From Nocardiopsis endophytica (lineage in GTDB: Bacteria > Actinomycetota > Actinomycetes > Streptosporangiales > Streptosporangiaceae), in assembly GCF_027706725.1 (NCBI RefSeq), contig NZ_JAQFWQ010000007.1, forward strand, positions 47,521 through 111,520: 64,000 bases of DNA. The letters are read 5' to 3'. The notes under the pieces were generated by a model. The model had not been told where the DNA came from, did no database searches, and saw only the letters and a list, made by a program, of their open reading frames with translations. Position numbers and translations under genes: made by a program. Shown here in pieces: positions 1-7,902 of the stretch (the stretch's first letter is position 1; each line of letters starts with the position of its first letter).

Positions 1-53
1 GAGCGGGCGGGCATCCGGGGTCCGCCCCCAGGAGCGACGAGGAGCTGGCCGCG

Positions 54-584
54 GTGACCCAGGGCGGTGTGCGCCCGCATGAGGCGCCCATCGACCTGGT
101 CGAGTACGACCCGCGCTGGCCGGAGCTGTTCGAGCGGGAGGCACGGCGGGTGCGCGCGGCGCTGGGGGAGCGGGCCCTGGCGCTGGAGCACGTGGGCTCG
201 ACGTCGGTGCCGGGGCTGTGCGCCAAGCCCGTCATCGACGTGCTGCTGGTGGTGGCCGACTCCGCCGACGAGGACGCCTACGCGCCCGACCTGCGGGCCC
301 AGGGGTACGTACTGCGCGTCCGCGAGCCCGACTGGCACGAGCACCGCCTGTTAAACGGCCCCGACACCGACGTCAACCTGCACGTGTTCGGGCGGGAGAG
401 CGACGAGCCGGGGCGGATGCTGGCCTTCCGCGACCACCTGAGGGCCGACGAAAAGGACCGCCGGACCTATGCCGAGACCAAGCGCCGCCTGGCCGAGCGC
501 ACATGGCGGCACGTACAGCACTACGCCGACGCCAAGTCCGAGGTCGTCGCCGCGATCATGTCCCGCGCCCTCGCGGAGCAATAG
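54..584 (+). CDS. GrpB/UPF0157 family protein (start may lie before window)
   Basis: GrpB-family (UPF0157) protein, a nucleotidyltransferase-fold family whose cellular role is not settled. The 176 residues show the family signature near residues 46-65 (HVGSTSVPGL, then KPVIDVLL) and later DVNLHVF and FRDHLR blocks; length is normal. The reading frame stays open upstream of the GTG at 54 to base 3, and the bases before it read SDEELAAV, which resembles the N-terminal leader of actinobacterial homologues, so the natural start is probably outside the window. It is followed by a gap holding a dispersed repeat. Family call is firm; start is uncertain. Confidence 0.85.
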   Translation: MTQGGVRPHEAPIDLVEYDPRWPELFEREARRVRAALGERALALEHVGSTSVPGLCAKPVIDVLLVVADSADEDAYAPDLRAQGYVLRVREPDWHEHRLLNGPDTDVNLHVFGRESDEPGRMLAFRDHLRADEKDRRTYAETKRRLAERTWRHVQHYADAKSEVVAAIMSRALAEQ

Positions 585-625
585 CGGGCGGGATCGGACA
601 GCGGCGGGGGGGCGGGCGAATAGGG

Positions 626-785
626 CGCGTGGACAGGCGGGTGCGCCCGGCGTTGACCTCGGGGGAAACGATGCTGCCGGACCGCTTTTAGGGGACCATT
701 TCCCGAGGTCAACGACGCAGGGGCGGCGCTCGGCGGCGGAGTCGGCGGGGCCGGACCCCTGCGGTCCGCCCGCCTATCCGCACGG
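626..785 (-). repeat. Dispersed ~160-bp palindromic repeat, copy A
   Basis: The core at 651-714 has inverted ends CGTTGACCTCGGG / CCCGAGGTCAACG around a ~38-nt centre. Its reverse complement aligns over all 64 bases with the core at 62138-62201 and with 63895-63958. Similarity to the 62-kb copy continues into both flanks (GTGGACAGGCGGGTG on one side, CGCCTATCCGC on the other), giving an element of about 160 bp in opposite orientation to that copy. It fills the gap between the GrpB and MOSC genes. I see no open frame in it; it could be a REP/MITE-like element or a structured terminator. Confidence 0.75.
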
Positions 786-810
786 CCTCCCCGGGCCGCC
801 GGATCGAAGC

Positions 811-856
811 GCGAAGGGCGACGGCAACGGTCGGCGGCCCTTGCGCCGGCGCTGGC
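811..856 (+). repeat. Fragment related to the ~210-bp repeat at 32-33 kb
   Basis: GGTCGGCGGCCCTTGCG followed by CCGGCGCTGGCG matches, with a few changes, the conserved block of the degenerate repeat units in the 32.1-33.3 kb region (for example 32301-32330 forward and 33063-33091 reversed). It sits directly beside repeat copy A. The rest of the 585-940 gap shows no gene. Confidence 0.4.
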
Positions 857-940
857 GATCGCTCAGAGTGAGCGCGGGCCACCGTCACGGGCGGCGGGCT
901 CCACTCGGTTCGCGCGCGGGGACCCGGTAGCGTCGTCGCC

Positions 941-1810
941 ATGCCGCGAGTCTCCGCACTGATCAGTTACCCGGTCAAAGGCTGCGCAGGGTCGCCTGTG
1001 AGCCGGGCCGTGTCCACACCGGCCGGGCTGCCGCACGACCGGGCGTTCATGGTGGTCGACGCCGAAGGGGTCTTCCGCAGCCAGCGGGGCAGCCCGCGTC
1101 TGGCGCTCATCCGCCCGACCGTGGAGGACGGCGGCGCGCACCTGCTCCTGGAGGCCCCGGGCACCGCACCCGCCCGGATCCCGGTCCGGGCCGATGGGCC
1201 GCGGACCGGCGTCACCATGCACGGGCGCCCCTTCGGCGCCGTCGACCAGGGCGAGGAGGCCGCGCGCTGGCTCACCGCGGTCCTCGGCGAACCCAGCCGC
1301 CTGGTCCGCGTGGCCCCCGGGCACGACCGCGTGGTCGACGGGCACTTCACCGGCACCAGCGCCTTCGCCGACAGCAGCTCGGCCCTGGTCCTCTCGCTGT
1401 CCTCCCTGGACCTGCTCAACGCGCGGCTGGCCGAGACCGGGGCCCCGGCGCTGCCCATGGACCGCTTCCGCCCCAACATCGTCGTGTCGGGCTGGCCCGA
1501 GCCGCACACCGAGGACGGCGTGCTCACCATGCGCATCGGCGGCACCGGGCTGGGCTTCTCCAAGCCGTGCAAGCGCTGCGCGGTGACCACGGTGGACCAG
1601 GAGACCGGGGAGAAGGCGGGGCCCGAGCCGCTGCGGACCCTGGCCTCCTACCGCCGCTGGGCCGAGGGCGGCGTGGTGTTCGGCGCCAAGTTCGCGGTCC
1701 TGGATCCCGGCCCCGTCGCCGTGGGCGACGAGGTCGAGGTGGACGAGTGGGCCGCGCCCGAGCGCGCGCTGGTGGCCCTGGCGGGCGAGGAGGAGGCGGC
1801 CCGCCGGTGA
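941..1810 (+). CDS. MOSC domain-containing protein
   Basis: MOSC (molybdenum cofactor sulfurase C-terminal) protein of the YcbX/mARC type, which binds molybdenum cofactor and typically reduces N-hydroxylated or S-oxidised substrates in the cytoplasm. Residues 3-110 form the MOSC N-terminal beta-barrel (YPVKGCAG, GLPHDRAFMVVD). The MOSC domain follows, with the conserved cysteine block KPCKRCAVTTVDQETGE at about residues 208-225, the expected Mo-ligand region. At 289 aa it is full length. No ferredoxin domain is fused, so a separate reductase would be needed. Convergent with the next gene across strong hairpins. Substrate unknown. Confidence 0.88.
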   Translation: MPRVSALISYPVKGCAGSPVSRAVSTPAGLPHDRAFMVVDAEGVFRSQRGSPRLALIRPTVEDGGAHLLLEAPGTAPARIPVRADGPRTGVTMHGRPFGAVDQGEEAARWLTAVLGEPSRLVRVAPGHDRVVDGHFTGTSAFADSSSALVLSLSSLDLLNARLAETGAPALPMDRFRPNIVVSGWPEPHTEDGVLTMRIGGTGLGFSKPCKRCAVTTVDQETGEKAGPEPLRTLASYRRWAEGGVVFGAKFAVLDPGPVAVGDEVEVDEWAAPERALVALAGEEEAARR

Positions 1811-1815
1811 GGAGG

Positions 1816-1837
1816 CCCCGCCCCCGAGGGGGCGGGG
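1816..1837. terminator. GC hairpin after MOSC gene
   Basis: Perfect 10-bp stem CCCCGCCCCC / GGGGGCGGGG with a 2-nt loop, starting six bases after the MOSC stop codon. No T-tract follows, as is usual in very GC-rich actinomycetes. Confidence 0.5.
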
Positions 1838-1861
1838 GCGCGGAGCCAGGGTTCGGGAAGG

Positions 1862-1895
1862 CCCGGCGTGCGGGGGCCGGCCCCCGCACGCCGGG
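1862..1895. terminator. 34-bp perfect palindrome between convergent genes
   Basis: Bases 1862-1878 are the exact reverse complement of 1879-1895 (core GGGGGCCGGCCCCC), with no spacer. It lies between the convergent MOSC and LLM genes and would form an intrinsic hairpin on either transcript, so a bidirectional terminator is likely. Confidence 0.55.
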
Positions 1896-1963
1896 GACTG
1901 CGCCGTGTCCTGACCGGGGCGGAGCCCTCCACGGCCAGCCCCATCCCCCGGGCAGGCCGGCTC

Positions 1964-2881
1964 TCAGCGCAGGGTGCCCGCCTCGAGGTTCACGACCTTC
2001 TCGGCCACCTCGGCGAGCATGCGCTGCTCCTCCTCGGGCGGGCGCAGCAGGTCGGGGGTTCCGCGGTAGGTGTCGAACAGGACGTGCTCGGCGCCCATGG
2101 CGGCCAGCTCCTCCAGGTCCGAGTGGATCTGCTCGAGGCTGCCCTCCCCGGCGCGGCGCTCGTCGTCGGGCAGGGGCAGGCCCGCCACTTCGAGGCGGAT
2201 GCGCGGGGCGAACGCCGGGACCTGCCGCCCCTCCTGCTCGGCCAGCGCGCGCAGCGCCGGCAGGCCCTCCTCGCGCAGCCACCCCAGCGGCGGGTACACC
2301 GGGTGCCAGGCCTGCCCGAACCGCACCGCGCGCCGCATCGCCGCCCTGCTGGCCCCGCCGCCCCATACCGGCGGGTGCGGTCGGCGCACCGGCCGCGGCT
2401 CGGTGGCCACGTCGGTGTAGGAGGCGAACCGCCCCTCGAAGGAGGCCGTGTCGTGGGTCCAGGCGCCGATGATCGCCTCCAGGTACTCGTCGGCGATCGC
2501 CCCGCGCTTGCCGAAGGGCACGCCGAGGGCCGCGAACTCCTGCTCGGGCCAGCTCACGCCCACCCCCAGGACCATCCGTCCGCCGCTGAAGTTGTCGATG
2601 TTGGCGACCGTGCGGGCGGTGGCCAGCGGGTGCCGGTAGGGCAGCACCGCCACGGTGGTGCCCAGCTCCACGCGCGAGGTCTTCCCGGCCAGCCAGGCCA
2701 GCGTGGCGAAGGGGTCGTAGAAGGGCGCCGGGTACTGCGCGGCCACGTCCGGGGTGACGGCGATGTGGTCGGAGATCATCGCCGAGTGGAACCCGCGCTC
2801 CTCGGCGAAGGCGGCCCAGCCCGCCAGGTGCTCGGGTGTGGCGTAGCGGCCGAAGTTGAGGATGTTGACACCGAACTTCAC
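1964..2881 (-). CDS. LLM class F420-dependent oxidoreductase
   Basis: Luciferase-like (LLM) TIM-barrel oxidoreductase, 305 aa, of the subgroup that generally uses coenzyme F420. It starts KFGVNILNFGRYATP, then shows MISDHIAVTP, the strand RVELGTTVAVLPYRHP and the family block FSGGRMVLGVGVSW at about residues 105-120, followed by PVWGGGASRAAMRR. The GTG at 2881 is chosen because the similarity begins there; the much longer open frame upstream on this strand is an antisense artefact. A decayed second copy of the central part lies at about 4590-4750. Substrate unknown. Confidence 0.88.
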   Translation of the reverse strand: MKFGVNILNFGRYATPEHLAGWAAFAEERGFHSAMISDHIAVTPDVAAQYPAPFYDPFATLAWLAGKTSRVELGTTVAVLPYRHPLATARTVANIDNFSGGRMVLGVGVSWPEQEFAALGVPFGKRGAIADEYLEAIIGAWTHDTASFEGRFASYTDVATEPRPVRRPHPPVWGGGASRAAMRRAVRFGQAWHPVYPPLGWLREEGLPALRALAEQEGRQVPAFAPRIRLEVAGLPLPDDERRAGEGSLEQIHSDLEELAAMGAEHVLFDTYRGTPDLLRPPEEEQRMLAEVAEKVVNLEAGTLR

Positions 2882-2979
2882 GTCGGCCTCCAGAGAGTCG
2901 GGAGGGGGCGGAACGCCTGCGACCCTAGCCCCGGCCGCCCGACCGGCCCCGTCCGGGCGGCGGATGGGACCATGGCCGC

Positions 2980-3459
2980 ATGGCCGACCTGCTCTGGGAA
3001 GGCGTCGAGGACCTGTTCGACGGCGAGACGGCCGGGCCGCTCCCCGACCTGAGGGTGCCCGGTGCCACGGCCGACGGCTGGCAGGCACTGCTGGAACTGG
3101 TCGTCGAGCGCGGGTGGCGGCACCGCTACGCCGAGGACGGCTCCGCGGCGCCCCTGCCTTCGGCGCGCACGGCGCTGGCACGCAGGACCGCCGCGCGCTG
3201 GCCGGAGCTTCGCGTGTGGCCCGCCGAGGGGCTGCTCGCCGTCTTCCGCTTCGAGTCCGAAGAGGACGTCGACTTCGACATCGACGTGCGCGAGATCCGC
3301 GGCCAGGAGTCGCTGGACGCCCTGTGCGGGTTCCTTGGCGCCATCGGCCGCCGCCTGCGACGGCCCGTCCTGATGGCGCCCGAGGGCGGCGGGGCGGCCC
3401 CGGTGCTGCGCTTCGACCCCGCCGCCGACCGGGTGGTGCGCACGGACGGCCGCTCCTGA
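2980..3459 (+). CDS. Hypothetical protein
   Basis: A 159-aa soluble acidic protein starting MADLLWEGVEDLFDG. It has no signal peptide or membrane segment. The centre (FRFESEEDVDFDIDVREIRG) looks like beta strands and is followed by a helix (LDALCGFLGAIGRRL). I do not recognise the family. It is divergent from the LLM gene and followed by another unknown gene on the same strand after 70 bases. Codon use and an uninterrupted frame support it as real. Confidence 0.65.
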   Translation: MADLLWEGVEDLFDGETAGPLPDLRVPGATADGWQALLELVVERGWRHRYAEDGSAAPLPSARTALARRTAARWPELRVWPAEGLLAVFRFESEEDVDFDIDVREIRGQESLDALCGFLGAIGRRLRRPVLMAPEGGGAAPVLRFDPAADRVVRTDGRS

Positions 3460-3529
3460 AGGCCGCGGCGCCGCCCCGTGGGCCGCGCGCGGGGGCGCCT
3501 GTCGTTCGCGGCTGCCACACTCTTTCCCC

Positions 3530-4396
3530 ATGACGCCACGCCCCCGCTGGGCCGACGACCTGTTCCCCTTCCCCACGCCGCCCGCGCTCGCCATAGTGGT
3601 CGACCTCGCCTGGGAGGAGGGGTTCCTCGCCACGGACCTGTTCGAAGAGGGCCTGTACGACGCTCCGCGCGTGCAGACCTGCTCCGCCCTGCCCTTCGAC
3701 CTGTGCGAGGCGCCCCTCGCGCCGGAGGGGTGGGAGTACTGCTACGCGGGGGAGGCGTTCCGCAGGCACCATGTCCCCTTCATGTCCGTGCCGGAGCTGC
3801 TGCCCTTCGCCGACCTCGGCAACGGCACCTGCGTCGGGTGGGTGGTGGCCGCGCCGGAGCTCGGACGCACCGACCACCCCGTCGCCTCCTTCGGGCACAA
3901 GGAACCGGGCATCGTCGGCCGGAACACCCTGGAGGGCCTGGCCTTCCTGCTCGCTCCCGCCCTGGGCGGCGAAGGGGGCCGCCACCGGGCCCGGCTGGAG
4001 CGCCTGGCGGCCGAGCTCGGGATCGTGCCCACGGCCCAGTACGGTACGGACCCGGCCGTCCCCCTGGACCTCGCGCCGCCGAGCGGGTGGCGCCACGAAC
4101 CCGACCCGTCCGGCATCGGGATCGGCGTCCTGGCGCCCGAGGACGCCTTCGCCGACGAGTACCCGGCCTTCATTGGGGACACGGACGCCGTCGCGGCCGA
4201 CGCCTCCCGGATGCTCGACAGGGGCCGCCCGGCCAGCGCCCTTCTGGGGCTCACCGCCGCCTACCACGAGGACGTGTCGCGCCTGCCGGACCTGTACCCC
4301 ATGTGGGCGCGCGCCTACGACGACCTCGGCCGCCCACTTCTGCGCGAACGCCTCGACACCATGATGGAGGACCACCGCCGCCGGATGGCGCACTGA
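3530..4396 (+). CDS. Hypothetical protein, possibly SUKH/SMI1-like
   Basis: A 288-aa soluble protein starting MTPRPRWADDLFPFPT. The middle part, LPFADLGNGTCVGWVV followed about 20 residues later by FGHKEPGIVGRNTLEGLAFLL, recalls the dDxGDxxxW...hE...s..eFL layout of SMI1/KNR4 (SUKH) domains, many of which are immunity or sensor modules. That likeness is weak and is my inference. The C-terminal ~80 residues are helical (LTAAYHEDVSRLPDLYPMW). It follows gene 2980 and may be co-transcribed. No function is claimed. Confidence 0.6.
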   Translation: MTPRPRWADDLFPFPTPPALAIVVDLAWEEGFLATDLFEEGLYDAPRVQTCSALPFDLCEAPLAPEGWEYCYAGEAFRRHHVPFMSVPELLPFADLGNGTCVGWVVAAPELGRTDHPVASFGHKEPGIVGRNTLEGLAFLLAPALGGEGGRHRARLERLAAELGIVPTAQYGTDPAVPLDLAPPSGWRHEPDPSGIGIGVLAPEDAFADEYPAFIGDTDAVAADASRMLDRGRPASALLGLTAAYHEDVSRLPDLYPMWARAYDDLGRPLLRERLDTMMEDHRRRMAH

Positions 4397-4589
4397 GGCG
4401 GTGAGCCGTCGGCGCGGACCGTGTCCGACCTGCTGGCCCCCTGGGGCCCGCCGTCGGGAAAGGTGTCCGCTGGAGCGGTGGGACTCTCGTCCGCCGCGAC
4501 CGCCCTTGGCGGGCGCCCGAATGCCATCCCCCCGAAGGGCAAGTCGCCGGTCGTGGATTCAACGGCGGGCCGACCGGGCGGACCTCGTG

Positions 4590-4750
4590 GGTGGGGTCGG
4601 CGCACGACCGTGGCGGTGCCGCCCTACCGGCACCCGCCGGCCACCGCCCGCAGGGTCGCCGGCACCGACGACTTCAGCGGCGGACGGATGATCCCCGGGG
4701 GAGCCGACCGCAGCAGGAGGTCGCCGCCCTGGGAGCGCCCTCCGGCGGCG
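4590..4750 (+). pseudogene. Relic of an LLM oxidoreductase gene
   Basis: In one frame from 4605 the sequence reads TVAVPPYRHPPATARRVAG then TDDFSGGRMIPGG, which aligns with TVAVLPYRHPLATARTVAN and DNFSGGRMVLGV of the intact LLM gene at 1964-2881. The likeness continues at DNA level (AGCAGGAGGTCGCCGCCCTGGGAGCGCCC against the codons for EQEFAALGVP) after a frame change. Neither end of a gene survives. It is the only content seen in the 358-base gap between 4396 and the LysR gene. Confidence 0.7.
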
Positions 4751-4754
4751 GACG

Positions 4755-5636
4755 TCATCCGCCGTCGAGGGCCTCCTCCAGCATCGCCAGGAACGCCGCC
4801 GCGGCCGGGGACGGCGGCATCGGCCCCCACACCAGGCGCTCGGCCCGCACCGGCGCGTCGGACACCGCGACCGCCACCACCCCTTCCAGCCCGGGGACGT
4901 AGGGCTCGGGCAGCATCCCCACCCCCACGCCCTCGCGGACCAGGCGCACCATCGTGTCGGCGCCCGACACCTCGAAGGCGACCTCGCGGTGCAGCCCGGC
5001 GGCGGCGAAGGCCTGGTCGGACTGGGCGCGCCCGGCCGATCCCGCGGGGAAGTCGATGAACAGCTCGGCGGCCACCTCCCGCAGCTCCGCGCGCCCCCGC
5101 CCGGCCAGCGGGTGGCCGGGGGCGACGATGGCCACGAGACGGTTGGTGGCCAGCTCGCGCACGCGCAGCCCCGGGACCTGCATGTCGATGGGCACCCCCA
5201 GCAGGGCGGCGTCGAGGTCGCCCCTGCGCACCTGGTCGATCATCACCTCGCTGCCGATGGTGCGCAGCGCCACCCACACCTTGGGGTAGCGCTCGCGGAA
5301 GCGCCCCAGCAGCGCGGGCAGGTCCACCGCGGTGACGGTGGGGATGGCGCCCAGGTGCAGCCTGCCGCGGCACTCGCCGGCGGCGGCCCCGGCCTCGGCC
5401 CGTGCGCGGTCGGCGGCCTCCAGCGCCTGCCGTGCCCCGGGCAGGAACGCCTCTCCGGCCGGTGTCAGGCGCACGCGCCTGCTGGTGCGCTCGAACAGGC
5501 GCGTCCCCAGCTCCCGCTCCAGGCGGGCGACCTGGTGGCTCAGCGCGGACTGGACGACACGGCACCGCTCGGCGGCGCGGGTGAAGTTGTGCTCCTCGGC
5601 GACCGCGACGACATAGCGCATCTGTTGCAGCTCCAC
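4755..5636 (-). CDS. LysR family transcriptional regulator
   Basis: LysR-type regulator, 293 aa. The N-terminal winged HTH spans about residues 1-60 (MELQQMRYVVAVAEEHNFTRAAERC, SALSHQVARLERELGTRLFER). An effector-binding domain follows from about residue 90 (LHLGAIPTVTAVDLPALLGRF). It is divergent from the MFS transporter with 80 bases between the starts, and a palindrome there is a probable binding site, so it likely controls that transporter and itself. Inducer unknown. Confidence 0.92.
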   Translation of the reverse strand: MELQQMRYVVAVAEEHNFTRAAERCRVVQSALSHQVARLERELGTRLFERTSRRVRLTPAGEAFLPGARQALEAADRARAEAGAAAGECRGRLHLGAIPTVTAVDLPALLGRFRERYPKVWVALRTIGSEVMIDQVRRGDLDAALLGVPIDMQVPGLRVRELATNRLVAIVAPGHPLAGRGRAELREVAAELFIDFPAGSAGRAQSDQAFAAAGLHREVAFEVSGADTMVRLVREGVGVGMLPEPYVPGLEGVVAVAVSDAPVRAERLVWGPMPPSPAAAAFLAMLEEALDGG

Positions 5637-5654
5637 CTGATCGATCGTAGTCGT

Positions 5655-5669
5655 TCATCGATCCGATGA
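5655..5669. promoter_or_regulatory. Probable LysR operator
   Basis: TCATCGATCCGATGA is an inverted repeat (TCATCG / CGATGA with a 3-nt centre) in the 80-base space between the divergent LysR and MFS genes. LysR regulators typically bind such dyads between themselves and their target. Confidence 0.45.
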
Positions 5670-5716
5670 GAACAATGTGTTGGACAGATCGGTCGGGGCG
5701 CCACGACGCTGAATCC

Positions 5717-6970
5717 ATGACGACATCGCGTGATACCCCTTCCGCGGCCCCCGGCGGGGCCACCGGTCCCGCCGCGTCCGGCCCGGGCACCCCCGGCGTC
5801 GGCCGCGGGCTGCTGTTCCTGATGTCGGTGGCCACCGGCCTGGCCGTGGCCGGGAACTACCTGGCCCACCCGCTTCTGGAGCGCGTCTCCGGGGCGCTGG
5901 GCACCACCCCCGCGGCGGCGGCGCTGATCGTCACCGCCGCCCAGGCCGGGTACGGCGCCGGACTGCTGCTGGTGGTGCCGCTGGCCGACATCGTCGAGCG
6001 GCGCCGCCTGGCCGTAGGCCTGTTGGCGGCCGCCGCCGTGGGCCTGGCCGCCTCGGCGGCCGCGCCTTCGCTCCCGGTCCTGCTGGCCACCACCGTGGCC
6101 ACCGCCTTCGCCTCGGCCGCCGCGCAGGTGCTGGTGGGAACCGGCGCCGGGATGGCCGCGCCGGTCGACCGGGGGCGCGTTGTGGGGGCGATGATGTCGG
6201 GCCTGCTGACCGGCGTGCTGCTGGCCCGCGTGGTCTCCGGCGCGCTGGCCGAGGTCGGCGGCTGGACGGCGCCTTACTGGACGGCCGCCGTGCTGCTGGC
6301 GGCGGTCGCGGCCGCCCTGCGCCTGGCGATGCCGCGTTCGGTTCCCGCCGAACCCGACCACGGGCGCCCCGGCTACCCGGCGCTTCTTGCCTCCACCGTG
6401 GGGCTGCTGGCGCGTGAGCCGGTGCTGGGGGTGCGCGCGTCCATGGCGGCGCTGTCCTCGGCCGGGTACATGGGGATGTGGACCGGGTTGGCGCTGCTGC
6501 TGGGCGGCCCGGCCTACGGGTGGTCGACCAGCGCCATCGGCCTGTTCGGTCTGCTGGCGGCGGCCGGGCCGGTGGCCACGCAGGTCGCGGGTCGCCTGGC
6601 CGACGGCGGGCATGTGCGAGCGGTGACCGCGGCCGGGGCGGCGGCCATTGCCGCCGCCTGGGCGGTGCTGTCCGGCGCCGCTGAGGCGCTGCCGTTGTTG
6701 GTGGCCGGGCTGCTGCTGGCCGACGTGGGGCAGGCGCTCGTGCTCAACAGCTCCCAGAACGTGCTGTTCGCGCTGCGGCCCGACGTGCGCAACCGGGTCA
6801 ATTCGATCTTCATGACGGTGTTCTTCGGCGGCGGGGCCCTCGGGGCGGGCGTGGCCGGGAGCCTGTGGGGCGCGTGGGGCTGGAACGGCGTCGTGGCGCT
6901 GGGGGCGACGGCGGCCCTGGGCGTGGTGGTGCTGTGGGCCGTGGACCGCCGGCGCCGGACCCCTCGCTGA
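5717..6970 (+). CDS. MFS transporter
   Basis: Major facilitator superfamily permease of 417 aa with about twelve hydrophobic segments. It belongs to the drug/sugar efflux-like type, with an N-terminal segment (LLFLMSVATGLAVAGNYL), the loop PLADIVERRRLAVG in the motif A position and a long Ala/Leu-rich membrane pattern. The ATG at 5717 is preferred over an ATG at 5666 because the earlier one would run through the LysR/MFS promoter dyad. It is probably an exporter controlled by the divergent LysR gene. Substrate cannot be read from sequence. Confidence 0.9.
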   Translation: MTTSRDTPSAAPGGATGPAASGPGTPGVGRGLLFLMSVATGLAVAGNYLAHPLLERVSGALGTTPAAAALIVTAAQAGYGAGLLLVVPLADIVERRRLAVGLLAAAAVGLAASAAAPSLPVLLATTVATAFASAAAQVLVGTGAGMAAPVDRGRVVGAMMSGLLTGVLLARVVSGALAEVGGWTAPYWTAAVLLAAVAAALRLAMPRSVPAEPDHGRPGYPALLASTVGLLAREPVLGVRASMAALSSAGYMGMWTGLALLLGGPAYGWSTSAIGLFGLLAAAGPVATQVAGRLADGGHVRAVTAAGAAAIAAAWAVLSGAAEALPLLVAGLLLADVGQALVLNSSQNVLFALRPDVRNRVNSIFMTVFFGGGALGAGVAGSLWGAWGWNGVVALGATAALGVVVLWAVDRRRRTPR

Positions 6971-6975
6971 CGGCC

Positions 6976-7326
6976 CTACCCGCCCAGGACCTCCACGGCG
7001 ACGAAGGCGATGAGGGCCACCAGGGCGGCCAGTGCGAGCAGGCCGACGAGGTAGCCCGCCCACGTGCCCGGTGGGGATTCGGGGGACGCCTGGGCCGCAG
7101 GAGTCACATCCGATGCGTATTCGCCCAGCGGGGTGACGAAGGTCGCCTGCGGGCCCTGGCCGCCGTAGGTGACGTCGAACGACACACGCCAGCCGACCTC
7201 CAGGGTCTTGTACCCGTTCGTCTGGACCTCGGAGGCGTCGACGCGCAGGTCGCGACTGCCTCCGTCAGGGGTGATGAACCCGTAGCCCTGTACGTCGTCG
7301 AACCACCGGACGGTTCCCTCGGCCAT
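6976..7326 (-). CDS. Cold-shock-domain protein with C-terminal membrane anchor
   Basis: A 116-aa protein. Residues 3-68 form a cold-shock (CSD/OB-fold) domain: GTVRWFDDVQGYGFITPDGG corresponds to RNP1 (here GYGFI), with the strand DLRVDASEVQ in the RNP2 position, where the usual FVH triad is altered. A short linker (about 75-87) leads to one hydrophobic helix (AGYLVGLLALAALVALIAFV) ending five residues from the C-terminus. Ordinary Csp proteins are about 67 aa and soluble, so a tail-anchored nucleic-acid binder at the membrane is unusual. Domain call firm; function unknown. Confidence 0.82.
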   Translation of the reverse strand: MAEGTVRWFDDVQGYGFITPDGGSRDLRVDASEVQTNGYKTLEVGWRVSFDVTYGGQGPQATFVTPLGEYASDVTPAAQASPESPPGTWAGYLVGLLALAALVALIAFVAVEVLGG

Positions 7327-7439
7327 CGGCCCTCCCTCCGCACACGGGAATGGGACCGCGAAGGACGCCTGCGCGTCTACCCGGGGAAGTGAGAGGTCTT
7401 CGGCCGAGACGTGTCGGCGGCCGGTGGGAGGGTGCGGCC

Positions 7440-7895
7440 ATGAGGACGACGCTGCAACTGACGATCGACTGCGCGGACCCGCGGCTCCTCGTGGAGTTCT
7501 GGTGCGCGGCCCTGGGGTACGTGCCCGAGCCCGCCCCGGACGGCCACGCCACCTGGCGCGAGTACTGGCTCTCCTCGGGCGTGCCCGAGGAGGAGCTCCC
7601 GCCGGGCGCGGGGGAGGAGCCCGAGTCCATCGTCGACCCCGACGGGGTGGGGCCGCGGGTGTGGTTCCAGGTCGTGCCTGAGGCCAAGGCGGTCAAGAAC
7701 CGGCTGCACCTGGACCTGCGCGTCGGCGGCGGGCGGTCGGCGCCCTATGCCGGCCGGCGCGGCCGGGTCGGGGCCGAGGCCGAGCGCCTCACCGGGCTCG
7801 GGGCCCGCACGCTGCGGGTGATGGACCTCCCCGACGCGGCCTACTACGCGGTGGTGATGCAGGACCCGGAGGGCAACGAGTTCTGCGTGACCTGA
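7440..7895 (+). CDS. VOC family (glyoxalase-like) protein
   Basis: A 151-aa vicinal-oxygen-chelate fold protein of the glyoxalase-like domain type common in actinomycetes. It opens with LQLTIDCADPRLLVEFWCAALGY, has the NRLHLDLRVGG strand in the middle and ends with DPEGNEFCVT. The ATG at 7440 is chosen at the start of similarity. It resembles the VOC protein at 30856-31245 closely in layout. Metal ligands and substrate cannot be assigned. It is divergent from the cold-shock-domain gene. Confidence 0.85.
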   Translation: MRTTLQLTIDCADPRLLVEFWCAALGYVPEPAPDGHATWREYWLSSGVPEEELPPGAGEEPESIVDPDGVGPRVWFQVVPEAKAVKNRLHLDLRVGGGRSAPYAGRRGRVGAEAERLTGLGARTLRVMDLPDAAYYAVVMQDPEGNEFCVT

Positions 7896-7902
7896 GGCCC
7901 GC

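Noticed and set aside
1964..4393. An open frame of about 800 codons on the minus strand spanning several genes
   Set aside because: Only the part below 2881 resembles a protein (LLM oxidoreductase). The rest is antisense to two good genes and is Arg/Pro/Gly-rich, as expected of shadow frames in very GC-rich DNA.
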